Source: Stutzerimonas chloritidismutans AW-1
GTDB taxonomy: Bacteria; Pseudomonadota; Gammaproteobacteria; Pseudomonadales; Pseudomonadaceae
Assembly (NCBI RefSeq): GCF_000495915.1
Contig: NZ_AOFQ01000051.1
Span: forward strand, 1-60,714
DNA length: 60,714 nucleotides
Direction of reading: 5' to 3'
Below are positions 17,483 to 26,181 of the stretch, piece after piece; the first letter of the stretch is position 1, and every line of letters starts with the position of its first letter. The notes below the pieces were generated by a model that was not told the DNA's origin, did not search any database, and saw nothing but the letters and a program-made list of their open reading frames with translations. The position numbers and the translations under genes are program-made.

Positions 17483-18737
17483 TCAGTTATCCCGTACCAG
17501 AATGCTGACGACCGTGGCCGCGGCATCCAGGCCGATGGCACCACCACCGTTATGGGCCAGGCCAATTCGGGCCCCCTGTACCTGCCGAGCCTCGGCACGC
17601 CCCTGCAACTGCTCGGTCAGCTCGACGATCTGCGCGCAACCGGTAGCGCCGATCGGGTGGCCTTTGCGCAGCAGGCCGCCGGAGGTGTTGACCGGAATAC
17701 GCCCGCCCAGACGGGTAGCGCCGGACTCGATCAGCGCCCCGCCCTCACCGCGCGGGCACAGACCGAGGTATTCGTAGGCCTGGATTTCCGAGGGTGCCGA
17801 GGCGTCGTGCAACTCCACACAGGACAAATCCTGCGGGCCGAAGCCGGCGCTCTGATAAGCCTGTTCGGCCGCCAAGGCACCGACGCTGTCTTCGGGGTTG
17901 TCGAAATCCCAGCCAGACACCAGCGCCGAGGCCGCCACCCGCACCGGATTGCGCAGGCCCAACTGGCGCGCCTTGCGCTCGCTGACCAGGATCACTGCGG
18001 CGGCACCGTCACCGAGCGGCGAGCACATCGGCAGGGTCAGGGGGTCGATGATCTGGCGTGCCGCCAACACATGCTGGACACTCAACTCATCACGAAACTG
18101 CGCCCGTGGGTTGAGGCTGCCGTGGAAGGAGTTTTTCGCGGTGACCATGGCAAAGTGTTCGACTCGGGTGCCGTACTGTTTCATGTGTTTCTTGGCCATC
18201 ATCGCGTAGATGTCCATGAACACCGAACGATTGACCCCCGCACCTTCGGCGTCGAACGGCTCCCCCCCGGCCCCGGGCGCCTGCGGCCTCGGCCAGCTTC
18301 TTCACCACGTTCAGCGCACCGTCCGGATCTTCGACATCCACCGCACTGGAAAATGCACCCAGGCTGCGCGCCTTGTCCTGGTGAAACAGCTTCTCGTAGC
18401 CGCAGGCCAGGACGATGTCGTAGTAACCGGCACTGACCATGGCGCAGGCCTGATGAAATGCAGTCGACGATGACGCGCAAGCATTTTCCACGTTAACCAC
18501 CGGAATACGGCCAATGCCCATGCCACGCAGCACCACCTGGCCACGGATCATTTCCTGACCGGTAACCACGCCAGCGGCGGCATTGCCCATCCAGGCAGCC
18601 TGCAGCTCGCCGGCTTCGATTCCCGCGTCATTGAGGGCCAGCTGGATGGCCTGCCCGGCCAGGCCCTTGAGGGTTTTGTCCAGGTGTTTGCCAAAGGGCA
18701 GCATGCCGACGCCGGCAACATATGCATTCATCTTCAT
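17483..18737 (-). pseudogene. SCP2-type thiolase with an apparent one-base frameshift
   Basis: Two overlapping frames together encode one thiolase of about 417 residues. The N-terminal frame (start 18737) has VENACASSS with the nucleophile Cys; the C-terminal frame has CVELHDASAPSE and KGHPIGATG with the active-site His. The frames switch at a run of seven G (minus strand; C run at 18262-18268). Removing one G restores a continuous reading, ARGRGEPFDAEGAGVNRS. This is either a sequencing or assembly error, or a real slipped-strand mutation. If real, the thiolytic step of the pathway is lost or phase-variable. Family role: cleavage of 3-ketoacyl-CoA. It lies 14 bp after the acyl-CoA dehydrogenase. 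Confidence 0.88.
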
Positions 18738-18751
18738 TGCGAATTCTCTCC

Positions 18752-19984
18752 TCAGGCCTTGGCCAGCAGACTGCCGCCCTTGATGGCAAGCATTTCGTTG
18801 CAGCCGTCCTCGATCATCGAGGCGCGCGCATCACGCAACAGTTTTTCCACCGGATACTCACGGGTCAGGCCATTGCCGCCATGCATCTGGATGGCCATGG
18901 AGGCAACGTCGAAGGCGGTCTGGGTGGCGGTAATCTTGGCGGCGATTGAGCCCTGCAGCGCCGGGGCCGGGGCCACGCTATTGAACAGCACGGCGCGACG
19001 GGCCAAGGCACGGGAGGCCTCGACTCGGGCAAACATGTGAAACAGGCGGTAGCGCACGTTCTGGTGCTGGATGATTGGCACCCCGCCCTGCTTGCGCTCA
19101 TGGGCGTACTGGTGGGCCAACTCGTAGGCGGCACGGGCAACGCCGGTCCACATCAGACCCATCAGGGCGTTGGCATCGGTGAGCACACCCTGCTCGGCCT
19201 TGATGTAGTCCTCGGGACCGGCGACCAGGTGGTTCAGTGGCAGGCACACATCGTCGAAGTACAGCTCGCCCTGCGGCAAGGCGCGCTGGCCCATCTTGTC
19301 CAGCGGCAGGCCACGGCTAACGCCAGGCGCATCCAGCGGCACCAGCACCACACAGCGCTTGTCTTCACCCGAACCATCGTCGTAGCCGCAGAACAGCATG
19401 CACGTCTGGGCGATCGGGCCGTTGGAAACCCAGGCGGACTTTTGCCCCTTGATGACGATTTGCTCGTTCTGGATCTTCGCATAGCAGTTCAACCGGCCAT
19501 GCCCGACCCCAGGATGACGAGTATGACCGCTGCCGTCGAGCATGTCGGAACCGTGGTCCGGATCGGTGATGCCCCAGCAGCCCAGCGGGCGATCGGCATA
19601 CAGTTCGAGCAAATCATGGCGCTGCATCTGGTGCATCACCATGCTCGGCACCATGGCCGCGCCAAGCGACACGGCCAGGCCACCGTCGCCCCACGCCAGT
19701 TCCTCGAACACTAGGCTCATCAGCCGGGCCTGCTCAACCGGCGGCAACTCGAAAATATCGGTCAGGCTCAAGCCGAGCCTGGTGTACTCCTGATAGACCT
19801 GCCACAACGGCGAGTCGGCGGCGACGACCTGCTCGGGCGTCATAGCGTCCAGCTGACGGCCAACCGGGCGCAGTACTTTCTCGGCAAAGCGGCGCACATT
19901 CAGTTGAACCGTGCTTTCCAGTTCGCTGAGGTCAGCATCCAGGCCGGTGGGTTCGAGTTCGACACGCAGAGTATGCCCCGTCAT
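18752..19984 (-). CDS. acyl-CoA dehydrogenase
   Basis: A 410-residue flavoenzyme that introduces the alpha-beta double bond into acyl-CoA. The mid-domain CWGITDPDHGSD is the usual flavin/substrate loop. The C-terminal domain has QMHGGNGLTREYPVEKLLRDARASMIEDGCNEM, in which a Glu stands at the place of the catalytic base of the family motif (EGTNE). It is the first gene of the CoA operon that runs to 12899, and it diverges from the LuxR regulator gene over a 116-bp shared control region holding the candidate operator at 20074-20090. A GGAGAATAAC ribosome site precedes the ATG. Confidence 0.92.
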   Translation of the reverse strand: MTGHTLRVELEPTGLDADLSELESTVQLNVRRFAEKVLRPVGRQLDAMTPEQVVAADSPLWQVYQEYTRLGLSLTDIFELPPVEQARLMSLVFEELAWGDGGLAVSLGAAMVPSMVMHQMQRHDLLELYADRPLGCWGITDPDHGSDMLDGSGHTRHPGVGHGRLNCYAKIQNEQIVIKGQKSAWVSNGPIAQTCMLFCGYDDGSGEDKRCVVLVPLDAPGVSRGLPLDKMGQRALPQGELYFDDVCLPLNHLVAGPEDYIKAEQGVLTDANALMGLMWTGVARAAYELAHQYAHERKQGGVPIIQHQNVRYRLFHMFARVEASRALARRAVLFNSVAPAPALQGSIAAKITATQTAFDVASMAIQMHGGNGLTREYPVEKLLRDARASMIEDGCNEMLAIKGGSLLAKA

Positions 19985-20047
19985 TGTTATTCTCCTGATT
20001 AGAGGCCGCGTCAGGCGCGGTCTTACACGTTGAGGTCAGGAGCGATA

Positions 20048-20092
20048 CTATTCGGGCACTTGCCCAGGCTTTACCCCCTTTACGGGGGATAC
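20048..20092. promoter_or_regulatory. candidate MalT-like operator in the divergent acyl-CoA dehydrogenase / LuxR control region
   Basis: CCCCC-TTTAC-GGGGGAT at 20074-20090, preceded by TATTC and TGCC-AGG words that recur at identical spacing in the DUF1302 promoter (12741-12780). The site is about 90 bases from the acyl-CoA dehydrogenase start and 10 bases before the regulator start. Binding there could activate the catabolic operon and repress the regulator gene. Binding by the adjacent regulator is inferred. Confidence 0.55.
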
Positions 20093-20100
20093 GGAATGTA

Positions 20101-22785
20101 ATGGCCATTACCTCTCAAGACCCCCTGATCACGACCAAGCTGACCCCACCCCGACGTGGCCGCGGGGTGCTTGCCAGACCCCGTCTGGAACGACTGATCG
20201 ACGCCATCAGCCATACCACCCTCAGTGTGCTCAAGGCTCCCCCGGGCTTCGGCAAAACCACCCTGGCTACGGCCTGGGCCGATGCCGCACAAGCACGCGG
20301 CGGCAAGGTCGCCTGGCTGACCCTGGACGAAACCGACGACAGCTCGCCACGCCTCTTGTTCTATATGGCTGCGGCCTTTCATCGAGGCTTTGCCGGCACG
20401 CTATTTACCGACACGGCGCGCCTCCAGGAGCTGGGCCGGCTACCCGCCGAACACCTGCTCAGCCAATTGCTGCAAGAGATCGAGCAGAGCCAGGTGCCCT
20501 GCTACCTGTTTATCGATGACTACCACTGTGTGCCCAGCGAGGTCTTGGAGCAGGCTCTCGGCCCACTGATTCGCTATGCACCCGATAATCTGCACCTGTT
20601 GCTGGCCGGACGCTGCGATCCGCCACCCAGCCTCTATCAGTACCTGTATGACGATGCCGTGCTCACTCTGGATGTCGCCCAGTTACGCTTCACCCTGGGG
20701 GAAACCTGCGAACTGATCGCCAGCGCTAACCAGGGGCCATTCAGCCCCGCCGACATCCAAGAGCTGCAGCACAGCAGCGAAGGCTGGATTGCCGCACTGC
20801 GCGCGCGCTTGCTGATTCTGCAGCAGAATCCTCAGTCCACCAGAATGTCCGGCCAGGGCCTCACCAGCCTGTTCGATGACGTTCTGGCGCGCCTGCCCTG
20901 CGCCCTAGCCGAGCAACTGCCGGCACTCTCGGTGGTCGATAAGTTCAGTGCGCCGCTGGTGGAGCAGTTGACCGCTTGTCACGACGGCCAGGGGCTGATT
21001 CACGAGCTGGAAAACCGCCAGTTATTCCTCTGCGGGCTGGATGAGTCGGGCACCTGGTTCAGCCTGCATCCACTGTTTCGCGAGCACCTGCGACAGCGCC
21101 TACGCCGCATCGACGGCAGCGAACTCCAAGCGCTGCAGCGTGCCGCGCACTGGTTCGCCGAACAGCAACTCTGGGCCAATGCGGTGCAAAGCGCGCTAAA
21201 TGCCGGCGATGAAGAGCATGCATTGCAGTGGATCGCTCAGTGCGCCATGCCCCTGGTCGAGCAAGGCGACATCCTCCAACTGCTGGACTGGCAGCGCCGT
21301 CTCCATGACCACCTGCTGCAATCACCCCCTCAACTCAAGCTAGCGCTGGCCTGGGCGGCGGCGCTGGCCATGCGTGGCAAAGACGCGCACGGCCTGCTCA
21401 ATGAAGCGCGCCACGATCTGCGTCGAACCGGCGAGCCGAACAGCAGCAACGCGCTGAATTGGGAATGCCAGGCCCTTGAGGCCATGCTGCTGGCCAGGGA
21501 TGACGAAGCGCAGGCCGGCGGCCAATTGGCGCAACAGTGCCTGCCGCATCTGAGCGCTGCCCCCTGGATCATGCAGGTGCTACGCAATGTACTCAGCTTC
21601 AGCCATCTGCAGGCCTGTGACTGGCGAGCGTTCTATAGCATGCCGGCGCTCGCCTACTCCCCTCAAGATCACGAACGCTACCTGTTCGCGCTGATCTACC
21701 AGCAATGCCTGCTCGGCATTGGCGAACTCCGGCAAGGCCGCTTAAGTCAGGCGGTGGCGATTTTCGAGGAGGCCATGCGCCAGGCCGCACCGCCCCACAG
21801 TCTGTCGGGGGCAAGCCCCGTGCTGCGAGCCTTGCCTGCTGCACTGCTGTCATGCGTGCGCTACCAGCAGGGGCATCTGGACGAAGCACGATTACTCAAC
21901 CTGGAAAGCTTGGAAATCGCCAAGCTAGTCGGCTTTCTCGATTGCGCGGCAGACGCCCTGATCTGCGCCAGCCGCCTAGCCAGTTGCCAAGGCAACACGC
22001 TGGACGCCCGCCGGCTGCTTAGCACCGGCGAAAACCTGGCGCAGAACCGCCACTGGCCACGCCTGCAGATTCTGCTTTTGCTCGAACGCATCCGTTGCGG
22101 CCTTACCGAACGACATGACCAGGAAGCACTGGCGTGCTACCACCAACTCGCAGCGCTATGCGAAACGCTGCCCATCGAACGAATTGAGTACCTCGGCCTG
22201 GACAGCCTGGCCAGACTTTGGCTGGAGGCAGCTGGCCTGCCCATACAGGCTGACCTGCACCACGCCCTCACAGAAAGTCGCCGAGCCATCGCGCTCAACC
22301 TGTGTTTACGGCAGATCGAACTGCAATTCGCAATTGCCTTGGTGGCTTGGCAACGGCAGCAGCCCGAACTGGCTATCGAGCAACTGCTACACGCCGCTAC
22401 ACGCCTCAAGCACAGCGAAGCGCCACGATTATTGCTCGATCACCCCTGCCGAGAACGCTTGAAATCCATGCTCGCCGCTTGCCAGGAGAGCGGTCGTAGC
22501 GAACCAGGCCAACGAGTACTGCTGAAAGAGCTTGAACACAGCCTAACCCCTATGGTCGACGGCACCGATGCCCCGCCTGCCAGCAACCTCACCAGTAAGG
22601 AGCGGCAGATTATGGAGCTGGTCGCCAGCGGTAAATCCAATAAGGAAATGGCCAAGCTGCTCAACGTAACGCCAGAAACCATCAAGTCGCACATGAAGAG
22701 CATTTTTCAGAAGCTTGAAGTCGATAGCCGAGCCCAGGCTGCGGTCAAAGCTAAAGCCATCGGCCTGGTAGTCAATGCCTGCTGA
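20101..22785 (+). CDS. MalT-like LuxR-family ATP-dependent transcriptional activator (LAL type)
   Basis: An 894-residue regulator, close to the 901 of MalT. It has an N-terminal NTPase (STAND) domain with Walker A PGFGKTTL (48-55) and Walker B-like CYLFIDDYH (about 135-143), a long helical TPR-like sensor region, and a C-terminal LuxR helix-turn-helix (LTSKERQIMELVASGKSNKEMAKLLNVTPETIKSHMKSI, about 828-866). Such proteins oligomerise on ligand and ATP binding and activate catabolic promoters. It is transcribed away from the catabolic genes, with a candidate box in the shared region and a second at the DUF1302 promoter. The inducer is probably the cluster's substrate or its CoA ester. GGA five bases before ATG supports the start. 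Confidence 0.93.
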   Translation: MAITSQDPLITTKLTPPRRGRGVLARPRLERLIDAISHTTLSVLKAPPGFGKTTLATAWADAAQARGGKVAWLTLDETDDSSPRLLFYMAAAFHRGFAGTLFTDTARLQELGRLPAEHLLSQLLQEIEQSQVPCYLFIDDYHCVPSEVLEQALGPLIRYAPDNLHLLLAGRCDPPPSLYQYLYDDAVLTLDVAQLRFTLGETCELIASANQGPFSPADIQELQHSSEGWIAALRARLLILQQNPQSTRMSGQGLTSLFDDVLARLPCALAEQLPALSVVDKFSAPLVEQLTACHDGQGLIHELENRQLFLCGLDESGTWFSLHPLFREHLRQRLRRIDGSELQALQRAAHWFAEQQLWANAVQSALNAGDEEHALQWIAQCAMPLVEQGDILQLLDWQRRLHDHLLQSPPQLKLALAWAAALAMRGKDAHGLLNEARHDLRRTGEPNSSNALNWECQALEAMLLARDDEAQAGGQLAQQCLPHLSAAPWIMQVLRNVLSFSHLQACDWRAFYSMPALAYSPQDHERYLFALIYQQCLLGIGELRQGRLSQAVAIFEEAMRQAAPPHSLSGASPVLRALPAALLSCVRYQQGHLDEARLLNLESLEIAKLVGFLDCAADALICASRLASCQGNTLDARRLLSTGENLAQNRHWPRLQILLLLERIRCGLTERHDQEALACYHQLAALCETLPIERIEYLGLDSLARLWLEAAGLPIQADLHHALTESRRAIALNLCLRQIELQFAIALVAWQRQQPELAIEQLLHAATRLKHSEAPRLLLDHPCRERLKSMLAACQESGRSEPGQRVLLKELEHSLTPMVDGTDAPPASNLTSKERQIMELVASGKSNKEMAKLLNVTPETIKSHMKSIFQKLEVDSRAQAAVKAKAIGLVVNAC

Positions 22786-22892
22786 CAGGCAGGCCTATGT
22801 GATACCTCGAGTGGTTTTTACCCGGGAGACTCAGGGTTATCAGCGGTAAATTAGATGTATGCTCGCGCTTTCTATCCAGCGCGGCTTCACAG

Positions 22893-23882
22893 GTGACGAT
22901 TGATACGCATATGAGCAACTGGGACGATCTGCAACACCTTGGGCGACAACTGGCCACGGCCGTGCTGGGTCAGGACGAACTGATCGAGGGCATTCTGCTG
23001 GGCCTGCTGGCCGATGGACACCTGCTGGTCGAGGGGCTCCCGGGGCTGGCCAAAACCCGCGCAATCAAGAGCCTCAGCCACTATCTCGACGCCAGCTTCT
23101 CGCGCCTGCAATTCACTCCGGATCTACTGCCCTCGGATATCACCGGTGCCGAGCAGTACTACGGCGAGCTGGGCCATGGCGGCCTGCGTTTTCGCCAGAG
23201 CCCCATCTTCGCCAACCTGGTGCTGGCGGACGAGATCAACCGGGCACCGGCCAAAGTACAGGCGGCGCTGCTTGAAGCCATGGAAGAGCGCCAAGTAACA
23301 GTGGCCGGCGAACGCCACCCGCTGCCCGAAGTGTTCCTGGTGATGGCCACACAAAACCCGATTGAACACGAAGGCACCTACACACTGCCGGAAGCTCAGC
23401 TGGATCGCTTCCTCCTGCACCTCAAAGTGGATTACCCGGACGCCGCCGCCGAACAGGCGATGCTGCGCCTGGTTCGCGAGGAGCGTTACCGCGCCAAGAG
23501 CGACCGTACAGAGCCGGCAAAACTGGCCAAGTCGGTCTTACTGGAGGCGCGCCAGGAAATCGGTCAAATCCATGTAAGCGACAGCATTGAGCGCTACATT
23601 CTCGATCTGGTGCGCGCCACGCGCCACCCCGAACGCTACGACGCAGCGCTCGCCCGGCAGATCGAATGGGGCATCAGCCCCCGGGGCAGTCTGGGCCTTG
23701 AACAAGTGGCCCGGGCCAAGGCCTGGTTGCGCGGTGGCGACTTTGTCACGCCGGACGATGTCCGCGCGGTGGCCCTGCGCGTGCTGCGTCACCGCCTTGG
23801 CTTGAGCTATGAAGCGCAGGCTAAGGGGGTCAATGCCGACGACATCCTGAACCGCCTGTTGCAACTCGTGGCAGTGGCCTGA
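22893..23882 (+). CDS. MoxR-family AAA+ ATPase
   Basis: A 329-residue ATPase with Walker A GLPGLAKT (48-55), Walker B LVLADEINRAPAKVQAALLEAMEE (about 108-130), the sensor-1 Asn in MATQNPIEHEGTYTLPEAQLDRF and an arginine-finger region. MoxR proteins act as chaperone-like partners of DUF58 and VWA proteins encoded downstream. Here the DUF58 gene follows after six bases but is broken, and no VWA genes remain, so the module is incomplete. Alternative starts are GTG 22893 and ATG 22911. Its presence next to a catabolic cluster is probably a remnant of the donor chromosome. Confidence 0.92.
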   Translation: MTIDTHMSNWDDLQHLGRQLATAVLGQDELIEGILLGLLADGHLLVEGLPGLAKTRAIKSLSHYLDASFSRLQFTPDLLPSDITGAEQYYGELGHGGLRFRQSPIFANLVLADEINRAPAKVQAALLEAMEERQVTVAGERHPLPEVFLVMATQNPIEHEGTYTLPEAQLDRFLLHLKVDYPDAAAEQAMLRLVREERYRAKSDRTEPAKLAKSVLLEARQEIGQIHVSDSIERYILDLVRATRHPERYDAALARQIEWGISPRGSLGLEQVARAKAWLRGGDFVTPDDVRAVALRVLRHRLGLSYEAQAKGVNADDILNRLLQLVAVA

Positions 23883-23888
23883 CGCCCT

Positions 23889-24353
23889 ATGTCGACGCAG
23901 CCAGTGCGCACGGGCAGCCATGGGGCCTATGTCGAGCTGTCACAGCTGGCCAGTTTGCGTTTGGCGGCAGACGGCCTGGCCCTGCTGCCACGGCAACCGG
24001 CCCGCAGCGTGCTCGCCGGGCGTCACCACGCGCACCTGCGCGGTCGTGGCCTGTCCTTTGAGGAGCTGCGCCCTTATTGGCCCGGCGACGATGCCCGGCT
24101 GATCGACTGGAAAGTCACCGCGCGCTTGCGCAAGCCCTTTGTCCGCCTGTTCGCCGAGGAGCGCGACCGCCCGCTCCTACTGTTGGTCGATCAGCGCATG
24201 AACCAGTTCTTCGGCAGCCAGCGCGCCTTCAAGTCGGTGGTGGCCGCCGAACTGGCGGCCTTGGCGGGCTGGACCTGGCAAATCGCCCGTAAAGGACAAC
24301 TCGCGTATGACCACCTTCGACAGCACCAAGTTACCGCTGAAAGACATTCTTAG
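23889..24353 (+). pseudogene. DUF58 protein, truncated at about one third to one half of normal length
   Basis: The N-terminal half is intact and shows the family hallmark RGRGLSFEELRPYWPGDDARLIDWKVTARL followed by RLFAEERDRPLLLLVD. Normal proteins run to about 300 residues or more. Here recognisable sequence stops around AGWTWQIARKG (near 24295) and the frame then runs out at 24353 through the start of the DUF262 gene. The break marks the right end of the catabolic block. No insertion sequence or target duplication is visible at the point. Confidence 0.9.
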
Positions 24354-26100
24354 GGACGTAGTAGACGGCAAGATTCAGCTACCCGACTTTCAACGCGGCT
24401 GGGTGTGGGATGACGAGCATGTACGTAGCCTGCTCGTCAGCTTGGGTCGCTCTTTCCCGGTAGGCGCGGTGATGCTCTTGGAGACAGGTGGCCCGGTCAG
24501 GTTTCAGGTACGCCCGGTGGAGAACGTACCCAAGGACAAGCTAGCGGCACCCGAGCGCTTGATTCTCGATGGCCAACAACGACTGACCACGCTTACTCAG
24601 GTGCTAAAGCTTTCTGGCCCGGTGCAAACCCGCACCGAGAAGGGAAAGCCCATCGAGCGCTATTATTACATTCACATTCCGACCGCCCTTGCCGGCACAG
24701 ACCGCCTTGACGATGCCATCATCGCGGTGGACGCGAGCCGTCAGCAGCGCAGCGATTTTGGCCGTAAGGTCGATCTGGACTTGTCGACGCGCGAACTTGA
24801 ATGCCAGCAGCTTTACTTTCCCTGCAGTGAAATTTTCGAAGCCATGAACTGGCTGCAAGACCTCTATAAATTCAACCCAGACGGGGTACAGGAGTTTTTC
24901 AATTTCAAGGCGGCAGTACTCGACGCCTATAACGAATATCAGATCCCGCTGATCGTACTGAAAAAGGAAACCAGTAAAGAAGCGGTCTGCCTCGTCTTTG
25001 AAAAAGTCAATACAGGTGGTGTACCGCTGTCCGTATTCGAGCTGATCACTGCCAGCTATGCCGCTGATGGCTATAACCTGCGCGACGATTGGTTTGGCAG
25101 CGAAGAACGACAGGTCATCTCGCGACAGCAAAAGCTGGCGAAGGAACCACTGCTGTCTGCGGTGGAAAGCACTGACTTTTTACAGACAATCACCCTTCTG
25201 CATACCTTGGAAAAACGTCGCGCAGACCTGGCTGAGGGTAAGAGCGGCAAGGCCGTTTCACCCGTCAGCGCGAAGCGCGCGTCTGTCCTTGAACTGCCGC
25301 TTACTGCCTATCTGGAATGGGCTAAACCGGTAGAGCAAGGGTTTATTCGAGCTGCAAAATTCCTGCGCCAGGAATGCCTCACAGCGGTAAGGGATCTGCC
25401 CTATAGAACTCAACTCCCGCCACTCGCAGCTGTGATGGCGATGATTGGCGATAACGAGCGCTGGCGTGAACCGCGTATCTATCAAAAGCTTGCGCGCTGG
25501 TATTGGTGCGGCGTTCTTGGCGAGCTTTATGGCGGTGCCGTTGAAACCCGTATCGCCAATGATGTGGAAGAGCTGCTGAATTGGATTGAAGCTGATGCTG
25601 AGCCGCCGCGCACCATCAGTGATGCGACGTTCCAGATAGACCGCCTTGCATCGCTCAGCTCGCGCCTCAGCGCCGCTTACAAAGGTATCAACGTTCTTGT
25701 GCTACGCGAGGGCGCAAAGGATTTCTTCTGGAAGGCAAATATCCGTGACCTAGAAGCAGATGAAGTCGCCCTGGATATTCACCATATTTTCCCGCGTGAC
25801 TGGTGCGAAAAGCAGGGCATTGCCTCGCGTCTTTATGACTCGATCATCAACAAGACACCTATTTCCTACAAAGCCAATCGCATGATTGGCGGAACAGCGC
25901 CATCCCAGTATCTGGGCAAGCTTCAAGCCCACGAACAGGTTCAGCTGGACGACATAGAAATGAATGCGCTCCTGGCGAGTCATTGCATTCCCGTTGAGGC
26001 GCTACGCGCTGATGACTTCGCGGCCTTTTACGAACTCAGGCAGAAAGAGCTGTTACTGCTGATCGAAAAGACCATGGGCAAACAGAGTGCTGCTGAATAG
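24307..26100 (+). CDS. DUF262 protein with C-terminal HNH-like (DUF1524-type) motif, GmrSD-like
   Basis: A 597-residue protein. The N-terminus has the ParB-like DUF262 motifs LPDFQRGWVWDD (25-36) and ILDGQQRLTTL (86-96), the nucleotide-binding part of GmrS. DIHHIFPRDW at about 490-499 is the His-rich H-x-x-P motif of DUF1524/HNH-type nucleases (GmrD part). The fusion of both suggests a modification-dependent (type IV) restriction nuclease that attacks altered phage DNA. AAAGGAC ten bases before ATG is a good ribosome site and belongs to this gene rather than to DUF58. It is the first gene after the catabolic-block junction and opens the defence-type zone. Confidence 0.88.
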   Translation: MTTFDSTKLPLKDILRDVVDGKIQLPDFQRGWVWDDEHVRSLLVSLGRSFPVGAVMLLETGGPVRFQVRPVENVPKDKLAAPERLILDGQQRLTTLTQVLKLSGPVQTRTEKGKPIERYYYIHIPTALAGTDRLDDAIIAVDASRQQRSDFGRKVDLDLSTRELECQQLYFPCSEIFEAMNWLQDLYKFNPDGVQEFFNFKAAVLDAYNEYQIPLIVLKKETSKEAVCLVFEKVNTGGVPLSVFELITASYAADGYNLRDDWFGSEERQVISRQQKLAKEPLLSAVESTDFLQTITLLHTLEKRRADLAEGKSGKAVSPVSAKRASVLELPLTAYLEWAKPVEQGFIRAAKFLRQECLTAVRDLPYRTQLPPLAAVMAMIGDNERWREPRIYQKLARWYWCGVLGELYGGAVETRIANDVEELLNWIEADAEPPRTISDATFQIDRLASLSSRLSAAYKGINVLVLREGAKDFFWKANIRDLEADEVALDIHHIFPRDWCEKQGIASRLYDSIINKTPISYKANRMIGGTAPSQYLGKLQAHEQVQLDDIEMNALLASHCIPVEALRADDFAAFYELRQKELLLLIEKTMGKQSAAE

Positions 26101-26181
26101 GTTGACCTTACGTCCAGGATTGTGAAGCGAGCACGTGCAAACTTACGATCCGCGAACTGACTTAGATAAGGGTAAGACAAT

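Noticed and set aside
24290..24310. Insertion-sequence end or target duplication at the DUF58/DUF262 junction
   Set aside because: No terminal inverted repeat, transposase fragment or duplicated flank is visible; the junction looks like simple recombination.
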